Positions 1-11,605 of a stretch of DNA of 64,000 nt are shown in pieces. Location: contig JAJNNX010000078.1 in the NCBI GenBank assembly GCA_023159155.1, positions 62,001-126,000 of the forward strand, given 5' to 3'. Below the pieces are notes generated by a model that did no database searches, was not told the origin of the DNA, and worked only from the letters and a program-made list of their open reading frames with translations. The stretch comes from Ustulina deusta (lineage: Eukaryota; Ascomycota; Sordariomycetes; Xylariales; Xylariaceae). The position numbers and the translations under genes were made by a program. Position 1 is the first letter of the stretch. The number at the start of each line of letters is the position of its first letter.

Positions 1-2059
1 TAAGTACGACGTCGACTACGCGCGGTATACCTAATTAATTGATCGATTCGACCGGCGAGAGCCCTTCGCGTAGGGCCTGAGAAAAGCGTTATGTATAATC
101 GTGCTCCTTATATAACGGACTAGTACTGCTTAAAACAACGGCTTTTGGTTATCGAGTTGAAGCAATTAATGCTGTTACTAGATCTTTAATTCGTTTATTC
201 GCCCTTATAAAGGGTCGACTAATATAACCACAACACCGAGCACGACCCCAGAGAGCGGGTGCTAACAGATACGACTTAACTTTTGCGCTTGCCTTTATGG
301 TTTGATTTAGGAGATATAGGGCAAATGTAGATTATATTATATATTGAAGTAGCCACTAGTCGTCAGATAACCATCTACACAGTTGAAAGGGAATCCCGCT
401 ATTGTGACCTCATACCAAGAGATAGGCCGAACCTCCGCTTCCTGATACGATATAGTATCCAGATAATGGGGAATCTATTGATCAACAATAATTGCCAAAA
501 ATAAAAGGCATCGATATATGAATGCTATATTCCGTGTATATGTACAGTTCTGTCCCCTTGTTTGTCCCTCTTTTTCTTTGAAACCCCCATTTCTCTTATT
601 ATTATGTAAGAATAGCCACCGAGTGGCTAATGCACTTGCCAAGCCCCCCATTTTACCTACTTCAATATCGGAGATAACCTTCTAAATATCTCCTCGGGCA
701 TACAGATTTGCCCCTGAAATGATGTTAGCAGCTCCCGTCGACAGTTAGGTCCTTCCCAAAAGTCCTTACTCCGTAAGAATACGCCGTATACCCCTAGGGA
801 GGTCTAAAGGCTTTGCCTTCCCCCGGCGTTAATAATACCAACTAACCAACCAATAGCGATCGTGAGCCGTGGTTCCCACCACAGTCGGTTAAATCTCGCT
901 ACCGCCTTTTCTGAGAAAACTCGTTAGCAACCACTTTCTTGACAATACATACAAAATCCTCGCGATGATCGACAGGTAGTGAGTCTAGCGCTGTACTCCC
1001 CAGATTGAAAACTTACGGTTTGCATGTGAGAGCGGAGAGGTTGTCTGATCGTGCGCAAACCAGTTTTTTCAGAAAAGGCGGTATTTGACATGCTCATGAG
1101 GGTACTCGCTAGGACTAAAACCTTGGCGTAAGCGCTTATCAGCCAAGGACTTTTGGAGGATTGTCAATATACGGTTTATACTAAAATCTGATGTATGCCG
1201 TTTTTCACGTGATTTGATTTTATAATAACGTCTACAAAATACACCGTTAAGTGGGGCAAACATGACATAAGATTTTCGGATGCTAGAACCTCCAGTTTTG
1301 GAGGCTTCTATACCAACACTTCAACATTTGTATGCAAAATCTTGCCTCATGATTCATAATTGGATTTTTTTTTTCATATCTTGCTGCCCACCCCAAGCCT
1401 GCTTTAACCGTTGGTTCACTTTTCAAACCCCCTTTCCATGCCCGTTTGAGTTATTCGAGAGGGCATGAACAATAGTAAGATAAGGTGGTGTAGATTAAGT
1501 ACCTATAGTAAACTTGATTTGACAGAAGCTGAAGCTTGTGGTATCTTTTCTATCCGAGCTCCCTTGAACCGGCTGTGGAAATTTCATCTTGTGAGTGACT
1601 CGGGGTATACCGTACAGTGTTACAAAGAAGTGCGATTTTGTAGGTATTTGATGGTCAAATTAAGTGCAACATACAGAATAGTGTTATTATTTAGAAAAGC
1701 AATCTAATTATTCTAAAAAAAAAAAAAAAAAAAAATTAAAATCCCTCCTGACTCTTTCTAGTGCCTCTATATTCTATTATGTTCGCAGCCAATCTTGCAA
1801 TCAGCGAAAAAAAACCATCCGGACCGCTTGCTTGCGCTATTACTAAAAGTCTAGAGTTTGAGGTCTAAAAAAAGAAAAGAAAAAAGAAAAAGCAGCCAGC
1901 TAAAAGAAATTAACAGAATAAAAGATAATGTTGAGAAGAGGTGAGTCCAAGAAGAAATGTAAAAAGAAGAGCAATGGACTTCTTCCACATGTACAGGTCA
2001 TGAACCAGACCAATTATGTGTGCATGCATGCATGACCCATTTCAACAGCGTGAGTAATA
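1..2059. other. Left-edge intergenic region without a convincing gene
   Basis: Only short, low-complexity reading frames are present and none shows a recognisable domain or splice structure. The stretch is moderately AT-rich. It contains an inverted repeat near 900–1082, described separately, and an A-run at about 1716–1734. I see no RNA gene. It probably lies outside the biosynthetic locus or forms its left border. Confidence 0.6.
900..1082. repeat. Short inverted repeat, possible MITE-like remnant
   Basis: The sequence at 900–920 (ACCGCCTTTTCTGAGAAAACT) pairs as a reverse complement with 1062–1082, with one mismatch over 21 bp. Weaker similarity continues a few bases inward. The arms enclose about 140 bp with no coding potential. 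I could not identify target-site duplications, so a non-autonomous transposon remnant is only one explanation. Confidence 0.4.
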
Positions 2060-4350
2060 TCAGTGGGGGTTGACGATCGAATCCGCGATCTTTTCTGCAA
2101 GCATATCTGAGCAGTTTTGTCAGCACTTGACTAAAGATATGACGGCGTCGGTTGTGACCTAGACTTACAAACTGTGGACTGCGGGAGCCCGGGAGGAAGG
2201 AAAGGGAAGGCGGATGCGTCGACAACTCTCACTGCAGTAAAATTATGAGCAATTTTTTTCTTCACCAGACGAGAGATTACTGAACATTCGGAGTATTATT
2301 GGTGTAGAAGAGAAGAAAGAAAGAAAAAGGAAAAGCTAGAGATCTCTTCGGGGATTGGAGTCGGGTTCAGGGGGTGGGTCACTCACAGTTTTGGACCCCA
2401 AAAACGCGGGCCTTGGTATCGACGACCGCCATCGGGTCCTTCTTGGTACCCATCTTGCACGTCGAGGCCGGGTGCGAAATGGTATTAAATTGCACGCTCA
2501 TCTGCTTCAGGATCTGTTCGTCCGTCTTCACGCTAGGGCCGGGGTAGTACTCATCTCCGATCGTGACCTGTTTCAAGACGTCGGCGCCGAGGATCTGCCG
2601 AGCTCGCTTGAACGCCGCAACGACCACATCACGATCCTGCTGCGCGGTAAGCCAGGCCGGGTTGATGACCGGGGGGTCGCTCATGCTGTTGGAGCGGATG
2701 GACACGGTGCCGACCGATGCAGGCGTTTGCATGACTGCGAGGAGCGTCGCGTACATGTACCCGTCCTGCGGCGAGCCGGCGTCGGTGAATTCCTCGTCGC
2801 CGACGAATTGCGGGAGAGCGACGTATTCCACTTCGGGCCAGTCGGCTGGGTATTTGGACAATGCTGAAAGACCAGATAGTTAGCTTGACAATGTTAATGC
2901 AGAGACTGTTGCATTGTTTTGAAAAAAGGGGAGAAAAAAAAACTGCTACATGATTGGGATGCATAAAAAACTCACACTTCTTGGTAGAGGCAGAAAAGCC
3001 AGCCCGCAAGTCAGCGGGCACTTTTTCGAAGGCGAAAAAATCGCCTCCAGAGCTGGCCAGCATGCCCGTCTGGTTTGCGTTGAATTGATCCTCGGCGATG
3101 ACCCGGTTGTTCCCGTACTGCAGCGCCGAATAGGTCTCCAAGCTTACGCGGTGCCCTATGCCGAATAGGACGTGGTCCTGCAGGTTCTGGCCGACCCCGG
3201 GCAGATCAGCGACAACGGGGATTCCATGCTGCTTGAGCAAGGCCGCGGGCCCGACGCCCGACACCTGCAGGAGCTGGGGCGATTGGAAGGCCCCGGCTGC
3301 GAGGATGACTTCTTTGTTCGCGCGCAGGGTGAAGGTAGCTCCGTTTGCCTCCACCTCGACTCCAGTGGCGGCTTTATTCTTGTTGAAAACAACACGTTTA
3401 GCGAGCGTCAGGTCGAAGACGGCGAGGTTTTTCCGGGACAGCACGGGCTGCAGGAATGCGGTTGCGGAGGACTCGCGATGTCCCGACACCGGATCGATGG
3501 TCAAGGTCATCCAGGAGCAGCCCATGAGGCTGCCGTCCAGGAACGCCTCTCTTTTGGGTATGCCGACGGCGTTCATGGCTTTTTGGACCCACGTGGCCCA
3601 GGACTGGGAATAAGCCGCATATGTGACATCCAACGGGCCGCCGGTAGCTGCGTCCGATTCGTCGTAGATGGGTGTAGCGTTGGCGAATCGAGTGTCCTTG
3701 GCGGGGCTGAAATTCATGCTCTTCAGGTAAAACTCTCGCACAGACTCGTACTCGTACGACTTATCGCCGACTACGTCGGCCCACTGGTCGAAAGCCCCTT
3801 TAACCGTATGCGCGTAGTTCATGTAATTCAGATTCGAGGAACCGCCAAGCTAGACATGGCCAAGTCAGTTCTAGTTATTACAACCTGGCGCCGAAGATAC
3901 GTACGGATTTTCCGCGTGCGTAATGAACAACTTGGTTTCCAACTCCCTATAATTTTCATGTCAAAACAATGTCAAGATTTGAGCAAGATAGCCACTCCGA
4001 CCCTTAGAAGGGAAATAGTTTCTTACAGCTTGTGGCGTGGTCGTAAACCCCCAATCCGCTGCCGGGTTCGTCTGATTTAAACCTTTACCGCCGTACCAAA
4101 AGTCGTACGCGGGTACCTGGCTCTGGTTGCCGGTCTCTTTTTCAGACCATGTCCCGGCCTCAACAACGGCGACTGAGATGTTTGGATTCTCCGACAGGCG
4201 AGATGCCATAGCGAGACCACCAGTACCACCACCAACGATCACATAGTCGAAGGCATGGGTAGATGGCGAGGTCCTGGGCATAACGTATCCCAGAACGGTT
4301 TGCAACAAGAGGGCCAAAGCCAACATCGGCTTAACTTTCGATGATGCCAT
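2060..4350 (-). CDS. GMC-family FAD oxidoreductase (GMC1)
   Basis: This is a glucose-methanol-choline flavoprotein expected to oxidise an alcohol or aldehyde group on a pathway intermediate. The exons are 4027–4350, 3905–3946, 2976–3849, 2387–2863, 2169–2231 and 2060–2106, giving 608 residues with the frame closed. A hydrophobic signal-like N-terminus follows the chosen Met at 4350 (an in-frame Met at 4371 is also possible). The FAD dinucleotide motif VIVGGGTGG follows, then the GMC signature HYARGKSLGGSSN, which is split by an intron. The first catalytic His lies in SHPASTCKMG. The second catalytic His, usually in GHPQ, is Leu here (PPGLPQSTV), so activity may be altered. TTTTATA at 4512–4518 is a candidate TATA box on the minus strand. 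It is a paralogue of the GMC gene at 35756–37737 and shares two of its intron positions. Confidence 0.88.
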
Positions 4351-5933
4351 ATCAGCCTGGTTAAAAGACAAATAGGGGACTCGCGCAAGCGGACAGAGGC
4401 TTTCTAAGTATGATAAAGCTGAATAAATGCTGGGTGATTAATGTCGGACGGATGTCTGAGAGGTGATGGGGTTCATTCGAATCGGACATAGATGGCGTCT
4501 CAGGCGGATGGTTTTATACTCGATGTCACTGAGGCTTGAGGAAGGTCTCAGACCTTCAGCTCCCAGATTAATCACCGTCGAGGCAGCCATCATCATCATG
4601 AGGTCCTAGTCACGAGATGAAAAAAGCTTTCAAACTTGAAGTGACATACAATCTGATGACAGGATGATGGTATGAGAGTGTTTGCCACATGTAGAGGGGC
4701 GGGCGCGTCCGAGAGTTGATAGGATTTGATGGGTACGAAGGCTTATAGGATTCACAGCCTCATGTGTTTGGACCATCCCTGTCTTGTATGAGCCAGTAGC
4801 CATGGGCAGTGTTCTTGAGCCGAGGTTGTGATAGATGAGGCTGAGCTGAGTGATATTTTTGGATCGCAAGGGTGTCCCGTTATCCACTTTGGCGATACCG
4901 AATTTTTTTTCTTTTTTTAATCCTCCTTCACCTCTGCGAATCTCGCTAACTTGCCCAATATCATATTTTCTTCTTGCATTAATAGTCAATTCAAGTAATA
5001 ATCCCTATTGTCAAATACAAGTGGATCACATACTAGGCCCAAAGAATTACATATTTTATTGGCCTGTTTAAGGTGATGAGGTCAGTTTATACTCTAGGCT
5101 CGATATATAATACTATATATACATATAGGTGTTCGCGGCTCACTAATACACCCGAAGATCCCCTGCCCTACATGGATATGTCTCCCATATAGGTCAGGGG
5201 CAATACTCCGTCACACACTTATTGATTCCTAAACTAACTAAATATGTAATTTTCAGCCCTACAGAGCCGTCACACGTGTCCCGCGACAAGGATTGCAGGG
5301 ACCTAATTGGGCAAGCACCGCACGAATCAGGCAAGCCGTCTCATAACCACGTGGCTTCTAGGATCTGATAGTCAAGTCACACGAAAATACCAATGTGGTG
5401 TGAAAGATCAAAACAACTAAATATAATTCGTTGCCTCTTTCTGGTGTTTTTATACATGAAAAAAAAAGGAGAAAGGAAACATTTATGTACTTCCAAGGTA
5501 CTCAAAATTCAAGGGGTTCATCTCACGGAGGTGTGGAGTTGCGATCAATCAAAGGAAGCAGACTAGTGCCTATACTAAGTGCGATAACTAGAAATGTATT
5601 CTATGATCCTGTCTAAGTTCTGTATATAGCAAAAGAAAAAAAAAATAGGCTTATTTATACATGGGATCTCTCGGCCTAGCATTGACCCGCTCCCTGGGAT
5701 CTACTTATTCGTGACATTTTAGCTATTTATGTCTGCAATAGACCTTATTTCTAAGGGTGTGTAGGCTTGTTTGGGTGAGGTATTCCCACCATCAAGTTGT
5801 TGTGACTCGAACAGCTTATGTAGAGGAAGAAAACAAGATCTAAGCGAGTGGCAAGCGCAAGTATTTGTCAAACTGATAAGAATTCTTAATATATGATGTG
5901 ACTCAACATTGCATATCAGCATAACGCAACACC
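4351..5933. other. GMC1 upstream region and intergenic spacer
   Basis: About 1.6 kb without a supported gene. The segment next to GMC1 carries the minus-strand TATA-like element at 4512–4518 and several CTCAG/CTGAG words. The rest is moderately AT-rich and has only short frames. It ends at the 5' LTR of a retrotransposon. Confidence 0.55.
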
Positions 5934-6186
5934 TGTGGATCCCATTGCTATTGGCTTCCATTGAAGTCAATCTATTGAGTTAGTACAATGGTACGTGCAT
6001 GAAAGGGCACCGTGCGTAGCCCTTAGGCACCAGGTACCAACCCACTTAATTAAGGGCATAAATACTTCGTACCTCTGTCAGATACCCTAGTTAGTTTTTT
6101 TTTATAACTATACTTAATATAGATTTTTAGATTAGATCTAGTAATACTAAGTAACTAGTTTTATAAAAGGACTATATTAAAATACA
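5934..6186 (+). repeat. 5' LTR (253 bp), RIP-mutated in its inner half
   Basis: It starts TGTGGATCCC and ends at TACA. Up to about 6090 it keeps normal base composition; beyond that nearly every C or G differing from the 3' LTR has become T or A. The mutated part is the side facing the element interior. Confidence 0.85.
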
Positions 6187-9100
6187 AATAGTTATTTGTA
6201 TAGGTTTATAGCATTATTTTTATTCTTATTATATTTAGTACTTTTTTTGCACTTTCTATTGCACTATAAAAACTTTAAAATTTTTAAAATAGCCGATAAA
6301 ATACTAGAGGTACTAATAGTTCTAATTAACAAAATTATTAGTATTTTATAAAGCAATACTATTAAGAACTTTTAAAAATAGATTAATATTTTTGTTATTA
6401 ATATAGCTTACGGTATAGTAGAGCTAAAAAATAATATTAATAATTTAAAAAAAATAATTGCTAATTTTATTAAAAAGCTAAATATGTTTATAATAAGTAA
6501 TATAACTAATTAATAAATCTATTTAATACTACTATTACTACTATTATAAAAAATATAAAAAATAAATAAATAATATATTAATAAGTTATATATATAGTAA
6601 CTAATATATATAATTAGTAATAAAAAACTTTAAAACAAATTATTAAACTTATATTAATATTAAGTATTATTAAAAATATAAACTAAACAAAAATAATATA
6701 TTTAGTATATATTTTCTAAAGCTATATTAATAATTAATATAAATAATTTAAATAAATATAAACTTAAAAATAAAGTTATAATTTTAATAAATTTATAATT
6801 TATTATTGCTAATTATATAATCTTTAATAAAATAAAAAATATATAGAACTAATTAATTTAAATATTTATTTTATATAAGTTATAAGTAATATATATTAGT
6901 ACTAAATTAACTAGAAATTTTTAAATTATAGCTTAGTTTATTAGATATACTAAAAATATTATTTAGGCTAACTACTTAAAAGCTATTATATAAATATTAA
7001 AAACTTATAATATATTTTATAGCTTTTTAGTACTATTTATAAATTTTTTGCTAATATAAAAGGAGTTATATATTAATTATTTATAGCAACTTAGAAAAGT
7101 TTATTATTAGCTTTTAGATAGCTAATATAAGATTTAATAAATAAAAGATTTATTTATATATAAGTTTAATATATATATATTAATAATCTAGCTATATTTT
7201 AAAAAATTAGTATAAAGTCTAAATAATAGTAAAGTAATTAAAAAAGCAATCTGATTAGCTAAATTTATATTTAGAACTATAATTAAAAGTAAAATATATA
7301 ATATATTATAAGTAATAGTATAGTTATAAAGCATTTTAGCGTTATTTTATAATTATAAAATCAATTTAGTAATATTAGTTAAGCTAGGTATTAATTATAT
7401 TTAGTTTATTAATTATAGGTTAATAATTTTAAAAATATTATTATTAGCTATATTTAATTTTTATAATAATAATTATAAGGTTAGCTAAATAACTAAGCTA
7501 TATAAAACTAATAAAGTTAGGTATACTACTAAAACTAAAAAAAACAAATGTTTTAATTGTAGCAAAATAAATTATTGGGCTAAAGATTGCTAAAAATAAC
7601 TAAAATAACTAAAATAGACCCTATAGACCTTATAGCCCTTAGGATTAAGTTAATCTATAATAATTAAAAGTATATTATTTTATAACAATTTAGCTAATAA
7701 GTTTTGGACTAAGTATAAGTTGTTCTAAAAAAAATTATTAATTTGCAAATATATATATTTTGCTAGCTCTAACAATCTTAAAAAAAAAAATTTAAATAAA
7801 GCTTTTATAATTAATTTAATAATAAAAAAACTAAAATTAATTATAAGCTTTAAAATTTTTTTAATATATAAAATAGTTTTGTTTATATAGTTAAAGTAAA
7901 CAAAAGTAAAACAAAACTAATATTAAAAAGAAATAAACTATATAATAGATATTAGGATTATTATAACTTGTTTTAAGCTTGGGTTATTAATAGCAATATA
8001 ATATTTATAGTTTTTTAAAACTATAAATATATAAATTGCTATATATTAAAGTTATTAGTAGCTAAACTAAAGCTATACCTATTTTAATAGCAAAGCATAA
8101 TATATAGTATTAAAAAAACAAAACTATAAATAATACAGGATTGCTATGTTGTAGCTAAATTTATTACTAATAATAGTACAATATAAATATAAGAAGTTAT
8201 TAGTAGTATTATACCGGACTGGACTTTTTTTAGGAACTTTACTATAAATAAATATAAGTTTTACAAATAAAAAGGTATTTTTAGCCTAAAAAATAAGCAA
8301 AAAACTATATAACTAATATATTTTATAGGAATACTTACTATAAAACTACTAAAAAATACCTAAGCTAGTATAATATCTGAAACAATATACTAAATAAATA
8401 TTATAAAATGGCATAAAAATATTTTTAATAATTTATAAATAAAAGAATATTTAAATAACTTTATTTATAAGTTTTTAAGCTTATTTAACTTAGTACTAAA
8501 GAAAATAAAAGTTATTACTAAAACAAAGCATTATATTAATACTAAAAATATTATACTAATTAGGTTACTACTTTATTAATATATATTTTAGAGTTTATAT
8601 CTAAAAGGGCTATAGACTATAAAGTGCCCTAGTATTACTAATACTAAAAAAATATCTAGCAATATAATTATAAACAAAACTATTAATAAATATTCTAAAA
8701 ATATAATCTAGCAATTTTATTATAACTATTATAAACTTAATAAAGTAACTAAAAAAAAGCTTATTTGCTACCTAATGCTTAAAACTAGATTTAGAAAGTA
8801 GTAGAACATTTATAATATATTTTTATTAATTTAAAGAATAAATTCTAATAGATCTAAATAAACAAGGCTAATAAAAAAAAATAGCGTTTATTATATTATT
8901 TAGTATATATAAATAGCTTATAATACTGTTTAGATTTTATAACATATTTACTATTTTTTAAGCTTTAATTTAAAAAATTATTAAACTTTTTAAAAATTAG
9001 TTAGCTAGCTTATTAGATAATATTATTATATAAACTAAGACTTATAAAGAATTGTTTAAGTAATATAAATTATTATTTATATATTTTATAAAATATAGTA

Positions 9101-11306
9101 TAATTGTTAATATATTAAAATTATTATTATTTATATTTAAAAGTACTTTTTTAGGTTTTAATATTTTTTATAAAAGTATTAAAGCTAATTTAGCAAAAAT
9201 TATTATTATAAAAGATTATTTAAAACTAGTAATAATAACCGAAATATATATTTTTATTAATATAGCAGAATATTTTAAATATTTAATTAATAATTATTTA
9301 TTTATTATAGGATTATTTATTAAAGTTTTTGCTAGAGCGCTTAAGAATATACTTATTAAGCTAGATTGTACAGCAAAAAAGGCATAAATATATATTTATA
9401 ACTTTATTATTATAATACCGATTATATAATTATTTAATTAATGCTTATTTTTTATTATAAATATAAACTTTAGTTAATTTTACGTAAAAGCATATTTAAT
9501 ATAGCTATATATGTATAGTAATAAGTTGGCATTCTACCCTATAGTTTATTTTTTAAAAAAACTATAAATAACTTAATTGTAATATTTTGTTTAAAAATAT
9601 AAATTATTAGCTATTATATTAGCTTTTTAGTATTAAAAGCACTAGGTTAAAAATAAAGAAATAACTATTTATATAGATTATAAGTTATTATTAACTTTTT
9701 ATATTAAAATAAAACAGCTAATATATATTATATGTTTTTTTAATGCTATTAAATATTTTAGCTAATTAATTATTAAAGCTACTAAAAAAAATTTATTTAA
9801 GCTTTAAATAGTTTAAATATTAAAAAAGTTATATAGCTAGTTTAGCTATAATTAATAATAAAGTTTTATTTATATTATAGCTATAATAGCTAAACCGTAT
9901 AGATCTTTAAATAATATTAGAATTTTTATATTTTAATATTAATTTATTACTTAATATACTGCTAAAATAAATAAAATAGTATTTTTTTACTTAATAAAAC
10001 AAGCTATATAAAATAGTAATATATTTAAAGGCTTTAAGTAATCTATTATATATAGCTAGAACTACCTTATATACTAAGAATTTTTTTAAAATATTAAAAA
10101 TAAAAAATTTATTACTTTAAGTAAAAAATATATATATTAACTATAGCTATACTACTATTAAAGTAATATTAAAAAAAACAAATAAACGTTTTTAGTATTC
10201 TAAAATAATCTTAATTAGTTAATAAGTTATTACTAAATATTTATAATATTAATTAATAAAGGCACCTAGTAATAAGTTGCTTAATTTATAACTTATTATA
10301 TTTTTTGTTTTATTAATTTGTTAGGCTATAAATTATATTTTTATAACTAACTTTAAAATATTAGTTTATATTAAATATACTACTAGATAGGTTAAAGCAA
10401 AGCTAGTGCTTAATATTTTGTTTAAAGCAACTTGATTTTTATTAATCTATATTAAAAAGATTTTCGGCTACTTAAAAAAATAAATTAATAATAATATTAA
10501 TATATTTATAAGTAATAAAATTATTGCTTAGCATAAAGCTAACAGATTAATTATAAAATTAATTATATTAGGGCAGCTATAAATAAATAACAAAGTTAAA
10601 AAAATTAATAATAATATTAAATATATTATATTATAAAAAGCTTTAGTTTAATAATATTCTAACTTTTAAATTTTATTAAAGTTAATAATATATATTTATA
10701 ATTATATATCTAAACTATCTAGATATAATAGCTATTTTTTAATATTTAGAATTTAATTGCTATAATAATAGTTAATAATTAATATAATTAACTATATTTA
10801 AAACCTAACTAAAAAAAAAAAATATTAAATATTAAAAAAAATTAGTAATATATTATAAAGCACTAACTATAAAAGATTATTTTAATAGTTTAAAAGCTTT
10901 AAAGAACTAAATATAAATATATTTACAAAAAAAAAAAAACTTATTTAAACTTATATTATAAAAAATTAAATATTATAAGTTTAGCAATATACAAATAAAT
11001 TAGAACTATACTATAATAGACCTTAGGTTATTACTAGTTATTATTACAGCAATATATATTAATTTTAAAATTCTAATAATATTTAACTTACTAATAAATA
11101 TAATAAAAATAATTTATACCTAGCTTACAATAAGAACAGCTACTTAATAAGAAGTCTATAATATACTAATAAAACTATATTAAAAAAAAACTATTAATAG
11201 TTAAAGAATATATTATAATAAAAAAGTTTGTAATAACCTTACTTATAGCTATATTAAGCAATAGGTTATAGGATAACTAGAACAGTTATCTAACAAAAAG
11301 AGTAAT

Positions 11307-11559
11307 TATAGATCCTATTACTATTAGTTTTTATTAAAGTCAATCTATTAAGTTAGTATAATAGTATATGTATGAAAGGGCACCGTGCGTAGCCCTTAGG
11401 CACCAGGTACCGACCCACCTAATTAAGGGCATAAATACCTCGCACCTCTGTCAGATACCCTAGTTAGTTTCCTTCTATAACCATACTCAATACAGACCTT
11501 CAGATCAGACCTAGTGACACCAAGTGACTAGTTCTGTAGAGGGACCGTATCGAGGCACA
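11307..11559 (+). repeat. 3' LTR (253 bp), RIP-mutated in its inner part
   Basis: It aligns along its full length with 5934–6186. The first roughly 65 bp are RIP-mutated (start TATAGATCC instead of TGTGGATCC). From about 11370 to the end it is nearly unmutated and ends CACA. Its outer end lies 46 bp from the stop codon of the Myb-like gene. Confidence 0.85.
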
Positions 11560-11605
11560 CACCAGGGCTTAGTTGCGAATGTCTTCTTTTAATGCATTTT
11601 TTTTT

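Larger units (their letters stand above)
5934..11559 (+). mobile_element. RIP-degraded Ty3/gypsy-type LTR retrotransposon
   Basis: Two 253-bp direct repeats (5934–6186 and 11307–11559) bound the element. It begins TG and ends CA at its unmutated edges. CACC precedes it (5930–5933) and follows it (11560–11563), a possible 4-bp target duplication. The interior is almost pure A/T and full of stops. A Gag zinc knuckle is still readable at 7549–7590, as C-x2-C-x4-Y-x4-C with the His changed to Tyr. A reverse-transcriptase palm and connection region lies around 9015–9360. An RNase H stretch with a decayed TDHKSLL-type motif lies around 9580–9760. Reverse transcriptase followed by this RNase H type favours Ty3/gypsy. 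I could not place an integrase confidently. Differences between the LTRs are nearly all C-to-T or G-to-A, as expected for RIP. Confidence 0.85.

Noticed and set aside
1280..1707. Two small adjacent plus-strand frames at the left edge
   Set aside because: No homology-like features, splice signals or compositional support for coding.
2355..4080. Long plus-strand frames opposite GMC1
   Set aside because: They mirror the coding frame of GMC1 and show no domain; the minus-strand exons carry all conserved motifs.
4498..4506. 9-mer TCTCAGGCG shared by the upstream regions of GMC1 (4498) and GMC2 (37961)
   Set aside because: One shared 9-mer between two regions of this size is expected by chance.
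5934..11559. Copia-type assignment of the first retrotransposon
   Set aside because: The readable reverse transcriptase is followed directly by a gypsy-like RNase H with a TDHKSLL relic; no integrase was seen upstream of it.
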